Assembly: GCF_013393945.1 (NCBI RefSeq)
Contig: NZ_CP040297.1
Span: forward strand, 1,020,001 to 1,084,000
DNA length: 64,000 nt
Direction: 5' to 3'
Source: Nostoc sp. TCL26-01
GTDB taxonomy: Bacteria > Cyanobacteriota > Cyanobacteriia > Cyanobacteriales > Nostocaceae
The position numbers and the translations under genes are program-made. Below are positions 1 through 9,065 of this stretch, in pieces (positions within the stretch are counted from its first letter, which is position 1; every line of letters begins with the position of its first letter). A model generated the notes under the pieces. The model was not told where the DNA came from, did not search any database, and was given only the letters and a program-made list of their open reading frames with translations.

Positions 1-213
1 TGACTCACCATCATGGAGGTAAGCTGAGAGTTCTGGGTCTGTGGAACGTACTTGGTCAAGAAACCAGGCGTGGAGTCCAATTGTATATTGAGGATACAGG
101 GAAACATCAACTTTTGTCACTAACTCAAATTCTAGTCCTACTAATTCCGTTGTTGATGACCAGTTGAGTTGAGTTGTCTGATGATTAACTTTTTTTTTGA
201 GAATGCGAGCCAT
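1..213 (-). CDS. cas6: Probable CRISPR endoribonuclease Cas6, N-terminal part (runs off the left edge)
   Basis: Reading leftward from the ATG at 213 the frame stays open for 71 codons to the window edge. The N-terminus contains ELVGLEFEL, then LYPQYTIGLHAWFLDQVR and DPELSAYLHDGES, which I recognise from cyanobacterial Cas6 N-terminal ferredoxin-like domains. Cas6 cuts CRISPR precursor RNA within its repeats to give mature guide RNAs. No repeat array and no other cas gene lies inside the window, so both would have to be beyond the left edge. The catalytic and C-terminal parts cannot be seen. The identification rests on remembered family similarity of this N-terminal stretch. Confidence 0.7.
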   Translation of the reverse strand, partial: MARILKKKVNHQTTQLNWSSTTELVGLEFELVTKVDVSLYPQYTIGLHAWFLDQVRSTDPELSAYLHDGES

Positions 214-450
214 TATAAATCTTGAGTTTTTAATAATCAGCTACAGCAGAAAAGTCATGAAAAAGCGGAATATAACGCTCTATCTTCACAATAGTCTGTA
301 TTTGACCTAATTAAAAGAGGTGATAGCGATCGCCCATCCACCAGTATATTCAGATTTACTAACAAACTCCACCACTAGCTCTCTATCTGACTCAGAAGCC
401 AACCTCAAAAGCAACTAGACCTAGCAGTAATAATTTCTTACCTAAAATAC

Positions 451-489
451 AAAAAAGCGCATATGGTACTGCTTACCCAGCGCTTTTTT
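451..489. terminator. Bidirectional intrinsic-terminator-like hairpin
   Basis: AAAAAAGCGC (451-460) and GCGCTTTTTT (480-489) are perfect inverted repeats around a 19-nt loop. The arms end in runs of A or T on both sides, so the hairpin could work in either direction. It lies beyond the 5' side of the cas6 start, so the transcript it would end is not obvious. Confidence 0.45.
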
Positions 490-1624
490 GTAAAAGAATA
501 TACCAATTCACTTACTTGATGCGACAGTTAAAATCTCCAATACCCTTGCAAAGCAAGACATTGTGAGGATTGTTTTTAACAAACATTGAAGTGAAAAGGT
601 ATCACTCCTTGCACTAAGTTAAGAATATCTTTTTTCAGATAAAAATGATCATTCTACAGGTGACAGTTTGTAAACTGACCCTAGTCAAAAATTACTCTTT
701 GTGCATAGTGTCAAACACAACTCAGTCTGCCCAGAGTTATTTGGTAGTATGGCACAAAAAATTGTGGCATTTTGGCAGACACAACTATGCAGTTATTGCT
801 TTAATGAGGATATCAAGGGGAACGGGAAGGTGGAAATATATCCGCAGGATGTTGCAGTATCCTGCAAATTTCCCTCCTCACGGCCAGTTGTCGATTAGGT
901 GCTGTAGATTAACTCTACACAGCTACACAGCCAACTCTCAGCGCTGAATCATCGCTTCAATACAACTGGCTAAAAATCAACTAGAAAACACATAGCAATT
1001 GATGCAGCACGAGCAACTGATACCATTTCACTTTAATAATGATACAAATACGTGAGTCCGTCAGTCCGTCAGGGATTGTAAATCCCTGTCTCATAGCTAA
1101 AGTCCTCTCAAGAGGACTGAATATCAGAGTCCATTTTAATGGACTTAAGCTATGAGACCACCGTTTTAACGGTGGGCGGACAATACCCAACGAGTAAGCT
1201 ATATGTATCAGGATTTTTGTGAATTGGTATGACTGGAGTGATAATGAAGGCGATCGCTTAAATTAATGTGAGTTCGACAAGTTTTTTTTGACCTCTCCCC
1301 CAGCCCCTCTCCGACGCGGAGAGGGGAGCAAAGAGCATCACATATCAATGAAAAATCAAGCTTTTAAAGCCTCTCTCCTTTTAGGGGAGCCAGTTGCGTG
1401 GGCGGGTTTCCCGACTTGAGCAAACTGGCGTGAGAGGTTTGGAGAGGGGTTTTTTCAGTCGTCGAACTCACGTTAAATTAGTGACTTCCAGATCAAAAAA
1501 TATCCAAAATGTAGGGTGCGTTAATGTCAGAAAACCTAGCTACACCAATCAATTCTTCCTTCTGACGCACCTTACCAACTGTCAATTTGGGATAATTTAT
1601 TTTTAGGTGTTCCCTTAACAATAC
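490..1624. other. Intergenic stretch, no convincing gene
   Basis: Open frames here (for example 645-947 and 1394-1606) have no recognisable protein features, no good ribosome binding site and cross repeat sequence. What it does hold is a hairpin cluster at 1071-1175, a HIP1 site near 1251, and a pyrimidine-rich Nostocales repeat (CCCCAGCCCCTCTCC type) around 1290-1460. Confidence 0.6.
1071..1175. repeat. Cluster of hairpins with three-way-junction potential
   Basis: Four short palindromes occur in 105 bp: AGGGATTGTAAATCCCT (1071-1087), AGTCCTCTCAAGAGGACT (1101-1118), AGTCCATTTTAATGGACT (1128-1145) and CCACCGTTTTAACGGTGG (1158-1175). The two central ones are enclosed by an outer 11-bp inverted repeat, GTCTCATAGCT (1088-1098) with AGCTATGAGAC (1148-1158). 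Read on the minus strand it resembles structured ends that I associate with IS605/IS1341-type (tnpB) elements in cyanobacteria. No transposase or tnpB is present, so it would be a relic or a non-autonomous element. Confidence 0.5.
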
Positions 1625-2245
1625 TCAAGCAGCAATTAACTCATTTAGCAGCAATTCACTTTTGTGGAAAACATAGTTTACAGCAGCAAATAGCTGATCT
1701 AGATGCTGAATAAAATAACGATTTTTATTTTGAGTAAACAACTTTTCTTCTAATTTGCCAAATTCCCAATCTTTACCATTAGAAACAATTCCAAAAATAG
1801 TAATTTGTCCTTCACTATTTAATTTTTGTGCAGCCACCATTTCAGCCAGACATTGCGCCCAACCTTCAGAAAATTTATCTTGCTTTGCCTCAACCAACAA
1901 GAAATAAGGCTGATCAAACACAACTTTTCCTAAAGAAGAACGTTTAGCCAAAATATATTCGGGAAACCCTGAAAGATTATCATCGTAGATCAGTGACTTA
2001 TGACCCCACAAAACAAACTTACGACGATAGCATTTCCACACTTCTTTAAGAACTGGATAAATGAGATTTTCGCAAATTGAAAATTCGGAAGCATTAGGTA
2101 CTCCGTCTTGTATAACGGTTTGTAAATCTTCTCGGAAGTAGTCGGATATAGTAAACTCAATTTCTTCGATGAAATTGGCTTCAGTGTAGGTAATCTGAAA
2201 TTCCTTGAGAACTGCACCAATATCTTTATAATTACTAAAAGCCAT
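1625..2245 (-). CDS. Conserved hypothetical protein, PD-(D/E)XK-like
   Basis: A 206-aa soluble protein. The start at 2245 is chosen because AGGAGG lies five bases upstream; an in-frame codon 27 bases further up lacks such a site. The second half contains FLLVEAKQDKFSEGWAQCLA, which fits the (D/E)-x-K core of PD-(D/E)XK folds: a strand ending in E-A-K followed by a helix. Cyanobacterial genomes carry many stand-alone proteins of this kind and their biochemical role is mostly unknown. No partner gene or operon is visible. Nuclease activity is inference; the gene itself is well supported. Confidence 0.75.
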   Translation of the reverse strand: MAFSNYKDIGAVLKEFQITYTEANFIEEIEFTISDYFREDLQTVIQDGVPNASEFSICENLIYPVLKEVWKCYRRKFVLWGHKSLIYDDNLSGFPEYILAKRSSLGKVVFDQPYFLLVEAKQDKFSEGWAQCLAEMVAAQKLNSEGQITIFGIVSNGKDWEFGKLEEKLFTQNKNRYFIQHLDQLFAAVNYVFHKSELLLNELIAA

Positions 2246-2444
2246 TGTGACCTCCTGAAAAAACTTAGTCACTGCTCATGTTGACATGACTATAGTTTAA
2301 AGATAGTTCTGGCATTATGGGGAATTGTGCGTTAGTAAGGCTGATGGTATTTCTATCTGTTGTGAAAATTATGTTTTTACCTGTGTATTTAGCTTGTATA
2401 TATGGGAACTCTAAATTAGAAAACCATACTGGAGAAGAAAGTTT

Positions 2445-2918
2445 ATGTCCAGGAGTCCTGTAAGTGCAACACTGACCACAACAGATAAGGATGGGTTGTT
2501 ACAAGCGATCGCTACAATTAAAGAAAAGCTCCCATTTTTAATTGATTTGAGTAACGACGAGCGTAAAGCCTTACCCAAGATGGGAGATAAGAGCCGCGCC
2601 TTTGTTAGCAAAGCGTTGGAGGTGGCGACACAGAACCCGGAGTTTTTACCACGTTCTTTTGACTTAGAAGAAATGCGAAAGGATGTGCAACTATTTGAAG
2701 CGTTGTATCCATTGTTGCTGGCGTTGACTCAGTTGCAAGAATTGGTTGATGATACGTCTCTAGCAGTGGGTAGTGAAGCCTATGCAGCCGCGTTGCAAGT
2801 ATATAACTATGCTAAAGCCAGTGGACAAACCGGAGGATTAGATGCAGTAGTTGAGGAAATGGGACAAAGGTTTGCGCGTAAACCTCGGAAAGTCAAGCCT
2901 CAAGCAGCAGTGTTGTAG
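2445..2918 (+). CDS. Conserved hypothetical protein, 157 aa
   Basis: A soluble, largely helical protein with leucine-rich helices (for example FEALYPLLLALTQLQELVDD near residues 85-105) and a basic tail (RFARKPRKVKP). GGAGAA lies ten or so bases before the ATG. I recognise no domain with a known function. It sits alone between the PD-(D/E)XK-like gene and the NACHT gene, and a repeat-rich gap separates it from the latter. Confidence 0.7.
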   Translation: MSRSPVSATLTTTDKDGLLQAIATIKEKLPFLIDLSNDERKALPKMGDKSRAFVSKALEVATQNPEFLPRSFDLEEMRKDVQLFEALYPLLLALTQLQELVDDTSLAVGSEAYAAALQVYNYAKASGQTGGLDAVVEEMGQRFARKPRKVKPQAAVL

Positions 2919-2924
2919 AAAATA

Positions 2925-3110
2925 ACTCGACAGTTGCACTTTTGAAGGCAAAGTGTCAGCTTTAGAACTCGGATGTTAGAGTAAATTACTCGGCGTTCCG
3001 AGTTTTGAAGTTGAAGTTCCTAGTAAAAAGCTCGATGTTTCGAGTTCTGAGCAGCAAATTTCGAGTATAAAGGTTGAAGCGTGGAGTTAAGAAGGCGATC
3101 GCAGCAGTGT
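2925..3110. repeat. Degenerate repeat tract left of the NACHT gene
   Basis: Loosely repeated units built on phrases such as AACTCGGATGTT, CCGAGTTTTGAAGTTGAAG and CTCGATGTTTCGAGTT fill this gap. The same phrases occur in reverse-complement orientation on the far side of the NACHT gene (7285-7560). A HIP1 site lies near 3095. Confidence 0.5.
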
Positions 3111-3201
3111 TTTATCCTAAAAGCCTAGCTATCATGTGGCATAACTACAATTTTGGCTGAGTTAAGATAGTAAAAATGTTTTCTGTCTATTCTCAGTAAA
3201 A

Positions 3202-6200
3202 ATGTCAAGTCAAGATTACAAATGGAAGCGGTTCTGGTATCCCTTATCAGTGAATCTCAAATACGCTTGCGGCGGTTATTTATGTAATCCTGAAGAAGAT
3301 TGGGGACATATATATAATCCTGATTTGGTTGCTTTTGATACTATATTAGAAAAGCCTTGTTTAGTCCTGCTAGGTGAAGCTGGTATGGGTAAAACTACAG
3401 CAGCTAAACAAGCATATTCTCAAATAAGTCAGAGACTTAGTGGTTCAGAAGATGTATGTTTGTGGTTTAGACTTGGTGATTATGAATCAGACAAGGATCT
3501 GTGTGATGCAATCTTCCAAGACGAAACGTTTCAAGCTTGGCGCAGAGGAAAACATAAACTATATCTTTTTTTGGATAGCCTAGATGAGGGATTACTTTCC
3601 ATACATAAACTTGTCATCATTCTCAAGCGTGAAATAGAAAAGCTCCCTTGCGATCGCTTGTATTTTCGGATCACTTGCAGGACAGCTGATTGGAAGGATA
3701 GCTTAGAGCAGAAACTAAAAGATAAATGGGGAGAAGCTAATGTTAGGATATATCAGCTAGCTCCTCTACTACGAGAAAATGTAATTGAAGAGGCGAATAA
3801 GCGTGGTATAAACTCTGACGATTTTTTACGAGAAGTTTCCAACAAAAATGCTATTCCTCTTGCTATCAAGCCAATAACGTTAAAATTTCTTCTGGGTATT
3901 TATCAAAACGGGCGGTTTCCTTCTTCTCAGAAAGATTTGTACGAAGAAGGTTGTTTACAAATGTGTGAAGAGGTTAACCCTGATCGCTGTGATTCAGGCA
4001 ATATTGGCAGTTTAAATGCCAAAAAACGACTAATTATTGCAAGTAGAATTGCTGCATTACTTCTATTTTCTAATAAGTCTGCTATCTGGATCAATCCAGA
4101 ATATGGAGATATGCCTAAAACCGATATTGCTATTCGGGATTTGTGTATAGGTAAAGAAAACATTGAGCAGCAAGAGTTTTTCTTGGATGAAAACTGCATT
4201 AAAACAGAGATCTTATCTATTACTGAGTTATTTTCTTCACGTGGGACGCATCGAATTGGTTTTGCTCATCAGACTTATGCTGAATTTCTGGCTGCATGGT
4301 ATTTATATTATCATCAAACACCTTTAGATAGGATAATGAAACTGTTTGTTTCATCTGAAGATACTGAAGGTAAATTAATCCCACAGCTTCATGAAACAGC
4401 AGCATGGCTAGCTAGCATGAGGACTGATGTACTTCACGGAATTATGAAGACTGATCCTGATGTGCTATTGCGAAGTGATATTACCAGTGCTAGTGATAAT
4501 GATAAATTTTCCCTGGTTGAATCTCTTCTAAAACTACACAATGATGAAAAATTAACATACCAATATAATAATTGGCTATACCAAAATCTAAATCATCCTA
4601 AATTACTTGATCAGCTTCTACCTTATATTTACTATTCAACAAAGAGTATTAATGCTCGGAGTGTAGCAATAGATATTGCAGAAGCCTGTAATGTCAAAGA
4701 TGTACAGGAATATCTTGCTAATGTTGCACTTGCTCCTCAGGAACATGATTGGGTTCGCATCAATGCAGCAGTGGCAGTTTGCAATCTTGGTGATGAGAAA
4801 ACTAAAGCAAAATTAAAACCTTTAGCAGTTGCGAAAATCCAAAATGATGTAGAAGAACAGCTAAAAGGCTGTGGACTTCGAGCAGTTTGGCCAGGAAATA
4901 TCACGGCAGAAGAGTTGTTTAACACATTAATACAGCCAGTATCTAAATCTATTGGTGGGCGATATCAGGACTTTATAGCAAAAGAGCTTGGAGAACATCT
5001 TCAAACATCTGATTTAACAGTAGCTTTAAGATGGCTAGAAAAACAAGTGACTAGGCGTGACTTAGGTTATCCCTTTGGAGAGTTATCAGATGCAATTATG
5101 ATGAAAGCTTGGGAGCATCTGAATGAACCAGAAGTAATGCAAGCATTTGCTAGAGTTGCTTTTTCAAGGTTAAAAAATCACGATGAAATTGTTTATGAGA
5201 ATCCGTATAAAACAATATCTTTTAGCCAGGTTTTAAAAGATGATATTCAAAAGCGTCGTCAACTCATAGAGTCAATTATCTCTACAATTCCAGAATTAGA
5301 CAAAGAGCCTTCGTGGTTACTTGGCTACAGAACAGCGATAGTTTTTGAGGAAGATTTTATATGGTTAATTGAATGTCTTCAACAATCAGAAAATGAGCAC
5401 TATCAAAACATTTGGGCAAAATTGATACGGTGGCATTTTAGACGACCTGAATTGAATTTTGAGCATTTGGATGCTGTACTTACAGCGAGCGAAACCAACT
5501 TAATTTTGAGAAAAGAGTTTGAATCTCTTATCGAAGCAATTGATTTAAACTCACTAAGAGCGCAGCAGGAACAGGCAAGATATCTGGAAGAACAGGAAGA
5601 GCTAGACAAAGACGGTAAGCAACCTCTTTTAGAACCTCCACCGAAGGAAAGAGTACTGGAGATTTTGAATAAGATTGAAGCTGGTCAGCCTAATCTTTGG
5701 TGTTCTTTATGTTTTGAATTAACTCTTGAAGCTAATAGTACCCATTATGGTGATCTATTACGCTCTAATCTGACAAATCTTCCTGGTTGGATTGAGGCAG
5801 AAGATTCAACCAAAGAAAGGATTATAAACGCTGCTAGAGTTTATTTGCGTGATGGTGATCCAGAAAATCAAGTTTGGCTGGGGACAAATAATTTTCGCTA
5901 TTCTGCATTATTAGGTTATCAAGCATTAATTTTATTGCGACAACAAACCCGAAACTTTATTTTTTCTCTGTCTGCTGAGGAATGGCAAAAGTGGACAGCA
6001 ATAATTCTTGCATATCCTGACTGGGGAAAAACTGAATATCGGGAGTATCGTCAGGAATTCATTAAACAAGCTTATCAAAATGCTCCTAGTGAATTTCTCA
6101 AGGTATTGATGTTATTAATTGATAAACATAACCGGGAACACGGGGATATTCACATTCAGAACTTAATAGTAAATTGTTGGGATGAAAATTTAGCTAAAGC

Positions 6201-7260
6201 AATTTTCAATAAAGTTCAAGATGAAAAATTAACTGCTAAAAGTTTAGGTTCTTTACTCGAAGATTTACTTAAATATGGATTTATTGAAGCTAAAGCATTT
6301 GCAGAATCTCTAATTACTTTACCGCTTCCAAGCAGTACTGAGGAAAGAGCAAAAGCAGTTGTAGCAGCAAAAGCACTCATACTCTATACACAAGATGCTA
6401 GTTGGTCAGTTATTTGGCCTGCTATTCAGCAAGATACTGCATTTGGTCGAGAAGTTATGGAAAAGATAACATTCTCAGTTGAATATAGTGGAAGCATAGA
6501 GCAGCGTTTACCTGAGCAATACATAGCAGATTTATATATCTTTCTCACTAAGCAATATCCTGACTCAGATAACAAAAAGCAAAACAGTTCTGAGGATGAA
6601 CAAGTAACGGGTATTGAAGCATATTTAGTAACACCACAAGATAGTATTAAAACATGGAAAAACTATATTCCACAGCGTCTACAAGAACGTGGGACTCCTC
6701 AAGGGTGTGAAGCACTTCGCAAAATTATTCGTGAACTTCCAGAATTAAAAGATAAATTGCAATGGAGATTACTGGAGGCTGAGACTTTAGCTCGTCGCCA
6801 AACATGGCAACCCTTTAAACCAGAAGAGATTTTCCAAATTGTAAGTAATCAAATAGAGTCTCAAACTACACAAATTCAAGCAGGAGTATTTATTATGCAA
6901 GGTTCAGACAACCCAATCATCAACTTTAATAATACTGTGAACGCTGCTAATATCAACAGCACTATCTATGGAGATCAGATTCAACACAATTATGCTCATG
7001 AACAAAATTTAATAGATGCTTTTGATGAAATTCAGCAAATCTTCAACCGCTTTACAGAAAATTATCAACCCTCAACTGAAGCTGAAAAACAAGAACTGAT
7101 CACAACAGCAGTGGAACAAGTAAAACAAAACCTAACTTTGATGAAACGTGTAGAAATTGGAGGAAAAGCATTTATATTTGAGGCACTTCAGAAGGCTTCT
7201 GATCAATGGTGGGTCAGTCCATTTGTAAAAGCAATTGAGGCTGGGATAAAAGGAGAATAA
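3202..7260 (+). CDS. Large NACHT-type STAND NTPase, possible defence sensor
   Basis: A 1352-aa protein. Its NTPase core has Walker A GEAGMGKTT (about residues 58-66) and Walker B LYLFLDSLDEG (about 120-130), followed by a sensor-like RITCRTADW. The aspartates and following acidic residues of Walker B are the NACHT pattern. The N-terminal 50 residues hold no recognisable effector. The long middle (about 300-1200) is helical and repeat-like, as in STAND sensors. The C-terminal ~130 residues carry IYGDQIQHNYAHEQNL followed by an amphipathic segment, a tail I recognise on many cyanobacterial NACHT and pentapeptide-repeat proteins. STAND NTPases often sense phage proteins and trigger cell death. 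A defence role is inference. A Uma2 gene follows 340 bp downstream. Confidence 0.85.
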   Translation: MSSQDYKWKRFWYPLSVNLKYACGGYLCNPEEDWGHIYNPDLVAFDTILEKPCLVLLGEAGMGKTTAAKQAYSQISQRLSGSEDVCLWFRLGDYESDKDLCDAIFQDETFQAWRRGKHKLYLFLDSLDEGLLSIHKLVIILKREIEKLPCDRLYFRITCRTADWKDSLEQKLKDKWGEANVRIYQLAPLLRENVIEEANKRGINSDDFLREVSNKNAIPLAIKPITLKFLLGIYQNGRFPSSQKDLYEEGCLQMCEEVNPDRCDSGNIGSLNAKKRLIIASRIAALLLFSNKSAIWINPEYGDMPKTDIAIRDLCIGKENIEQQEFFLDENCIKTEILSITELFSSRGTHRIGFAHQTYAEFLAAWYLYYHQTPLDRIMKLFVSSEDTEGKLIPQLHETAAWLASMRTDVLHGIMKTDPDVLLRSDITSASDNDKFSLVESLLKLHNDEKLTYQYNNWLYQNLNHPKLLDQLLPYIYYSTKSINARSVAIDIAEACNVKDVQEYLANVALAPQEHDWVRINAAVAVCNLGDEKTKAKLKPLAVAKIQNDVEEQLKGCGLRAVWPGNITAEELFNTLIQPVSKSIGGRYQDFIAKELGEHLQTSDLTVALRWLEKQVTRRDLGYPFGELSDAIMMKAWEHLNEPEVMQAFARVAFSRLKNHDEIVYENPYKTISFSQVLKDDIQKRRQLIESIISTIPELDKEPSWLLGYRTAIVFEEDFIWLIECLQQSENEHYQNIWAKLIRWHFRRPELNFEHLDAVLTASETNLILRKEFESLIEAIDLNSLRAQQEQARYLEEQEELDKDGKQPLLEPPPKERVLEILNKIEAGQPNLWCSLCFELTLEANSTHYGDLLRSNLTNLPGWIEAEDSTKERIINAARVYLRDGDPENQVWLGTNNFRYSALLGYQALILLRQQTRNFIFSLSAEEWQKWTAIILAYPDWGKTEYREYRQEFIKQAYQNAPSEFLKVLMLLIDKHNREHGDIHIQNLIVNCWDENLAKAIFNKVQDEKLTAKSLGSLLEDLLKYGFIEAKAFAESLITLPLPSSTEERAKAVVAAKALILYTQDASWSVIWPAIQQDTAFGREVMEKITFSVEYSGSIEQRLPEQYIADLYIFLTKQYPDSDNKKQNSSEDEQVTGIEAYLVTPQDSIKTWKNYIPQRLQERGTPQGCEALRKIIRELPELKDKLQWRLLEAETLARRQTWQPFKPEEIFQIVSNQIESQTTQIQAGVFIMQGSDNPIINFNNTVNAANINSTIYGDQIQHNYAHEQNLIDAFDEIQQIFNRFTENYQPSTEAEKQELITTAVEQVKQNLTLMKRVEIGGKAFIFEALQKASDQWWVSPFVKAIEAGIKGE

Positions 7261-7284
7261 ATGAAAGTCAAAGGTTAGGTGATT

Positions 7285-7560
7285 GTCTCTTCAATCACCA
7301 TCATTTAATATCAAAACCTCAAGTTTTAACATCATGACTCAAAAGTTGCACTTCAAAACACAAAATTTCCACCTCAAAACACCAACATCCGAGCAAAAAG
7401 CTCAAAAATTCACCTTCGGAACTCTAAACTTCACCTTCATCACACCAACATTGAGCCGCCGAACTCGAAATTTCGACTGCAAAACCTGAAACTTCCCTTT
7501 CCGAACTCGAAGTTTTGACTTCAGATGTCAAAGTACCAAGCAAAAAACTCGGAATGTGAG
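7285..7560. repeat. Degenerate ~21-bp tandem repeat right of the NACHT gene
   Basis: Units such as AAATTTCCACCTCAAAACAC, TTCACCTTCGGAACTC and CCGAACTCGAAGTTTTGAC recur with a spacing of roughly 20-24 bp. The tract can be translated through (7283-7489), but the result is only a periodic FNIKTSSF/LHFKTQNF pattern and not a plausible protein. It resembles the 2925-3110 tract in the opposite orientation. Confidence 0.55.
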
Positions 7561-7598
7561 TTACAAGAGATATAGCTTACAGGCATAAGGGTTAAATA

Positions 7599-8249
7599 AT
7601 GAGTGAAACTCAAACCCAGTTACCGACAGAGATATGGATTCCTGCTTCTTGGCAAGAATATTTACAAACACTTGCTGACTTACTGGATGACCAAGGGAAA
7701 AGTTATTACTACAAAGGATATATGAGGCTGGAAATGCCACCAGTTAGTTTTGATCATGGTCAAGACCATGTGATAATTATCTTCGCAGTCACTCTGTTTG
7801 CAACTCTGACAGGAATCCCAGCCACAGGTTTAGACACCACTACTTTTCGGAAAACTGGTGTACAGGATTGTCAACCAGATATAGCATATTACCTCAGAGA
7901 ACAGGCTCAAAGTATCCCAACTGGTACAGGAATTGTCAACCTCGATCGCTACCCTACACCGGATTTAGTTATTGAGATTGCGAAAACATCGCTGTTGGAT
8001 GACTTGGGGATAAAGCGATCGCTCTACGAGGACTTAAATGTGTCAGAATATTGGGTAGTAGATGTGCAGAATGCCCAAATCATTGCCTATGCTATGGCAG
8101 ATCAAGGTAGTAAACGGATTCAAGAATCGCAAGTATTACCTGGATTGGTAATTGCCATTTTAGAGGAAGCCTTACGCCGTAGCCGGGAAATGAGCCAATC
8201 GGAAGTTTGTGCTTGGTTACTGTGCCAGTTTCAACAAAATGCGGGTTGA
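7599..8249 (+). CDS. Uma2 family (DUF820) PD-(D/E)XK protein
   Basis: A 216-aa protein with the Uma2 layout: an N-terminal WQEYLQTLADLLDD helix, a central CQPDIAYYLRE segment, then TPDLVIEIAKTSLLDDLGIKRSLYEDLNVSEYWVVDV. The aspartate of PDLV and the E-I-A-K triad form the PD-(D/E)XK core. This family is greatly expanded in cyanobacteria and is annotated as putative restriction endonucleases, but physiological functions are largely unproven. A HIP1 site lies inside the gene near 8015. Confidence 0.88.
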   Translation: MSETQTQLPTEIWIPASWQEYLQTLADLLDDQGKSYYYKGYMRLEMPPVSFDHGQDHVIIIFAVTLFATLTGIPATGLDTTTFRKTGVQDCQPDIAYYLREQAQSIPTGTGIVNLDRYPTPDLVIEIAKTSLLDDLGIKRSLYEDLNVSEYWVVDVQNAQIIAYAMADQGSKRIQESQVLPGLVIAILEEALRRSREMSQSEVCAWLLCQFQQNAG

Positions 8250-8288
8250 GTATTGGTAATTTGCCGCATATTACAAATTAGGAATTAT

Positions 8289-9005
8289 TTAAAACCGTAT
8301 TTTATATAAATCAAATAACTCCCCTGATTGTCGTGTAACCACCTTAGCGCCAGCCGCTTTGATAATTTTTTCCCATTCGGCTACAGGTTCTAGAAAGACT
8401 TCCGCACCCAGGTACGTTTCTAAAACTGCCCAATCTTCAGCCAAAGGCGTTTCTACATTGAGGATGTCAAACACAAAAAATCCCTCTGGCTTCAACACCC
8501 GTTTGACTTCTGAGAGTACAGCACTCCAGTATTCTAGGGGAAAATAGCAGCTAAAACCGGTGGCGATCGCTAAATCAAAATAAGATAGCTCATAATCTAA
8601 ATGATGAGCTGGGGCTAACTTGACACCTTTGAACAGCTTAGAATTCAGTTGAGAACCACGGGAGTTAAGAGTATCTGTAGCGATATTACTGATTTCTTGC
8701 CCATAGAAAAACGCTTGCCAATCTCGCCAAGGATAGATTAAAAAGCTGACACCACAGCCAATATCTAAACAGTGCTGATTTTTTTTAGGTTGAGCAATAT
8801 CCCAGAAAGGAGACACAATTTTTCCTGACAATATCCCCGTCTTCCACTCCCGATAGATGGGCATTTCCTCCACTTCGGCTGGCAGTTCAAAGGGTTGATT
8901 TTGGTACTGTTGATTAAAGCGATAAGCTACTTGTGCTATGCTTTGTTGCCATTTGTCTGAGTAATGGAGACTTTTTGATGAGGACACACGGCTTTTGTCA
9001 GACAT
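8289..9005 (-). CDS. Class I SAM-dependent methyltransferase
   Basis: A 238-aa protein with the glycine-rich motif I CLDIGCGVSFLIYPW that binds S-adenosylmethionine, a motif II-like acidic strand FYGQEIS, motif IV YFDLAIATG, and VKRVLKPEGFFVFDI typical of class I enzymes. The substrate cannot be inferred. It is convergent with the Uma2 gene and its start lies about 60 bp from the end of the dehydrogenase gene, which is on the same strand. Confidence 0.88.
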   Translation of the reverse strand: MSDKSRVSSSKSLHYSDKWQQSIAQVAYRFNQQYQNQPFELPAEVEEMPIYREWKTGILSGKIVSPFWDIAQPKKNQHCLDIGCGVSFLIYPWRDWQAFFYGQEISNIATDTLNSRGSQLNSKLFKGVKLAPAHHLDYELSYFDLAIATGFSCYFPLEYWSAVLSEVKRVLKPEGFFVFDILNVETPLAEDWAVLETYLGAEVFLEPVAEWEKIIKAAGAKVVTRQSGELFDLYKIRF

Positions 9006-9065
9006 GATGTCTACAGGACTCCTTGAATATCTTAGTCAAGTTAAGCACAAGTTAAGCCAAAATAA

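Noticed and set aside
645..947. Open frame of 100 codons (and a shorter overlapping one)
   Set aside because: No ribosome binding site, atypical composition and no domain. It covers AT-rich intergenic DNA.
1394..1606. Open frame of 70 codons
   Set aside because: It starts in a pyrimidine-rich dispersed repeat and has no protein-like features.
7283..7489. Open frame downstream of the NACHT gene
   Set aside because: The translation is a simple periodic pattern caused by ~21-bp DNA repeats, not a plausible protein.
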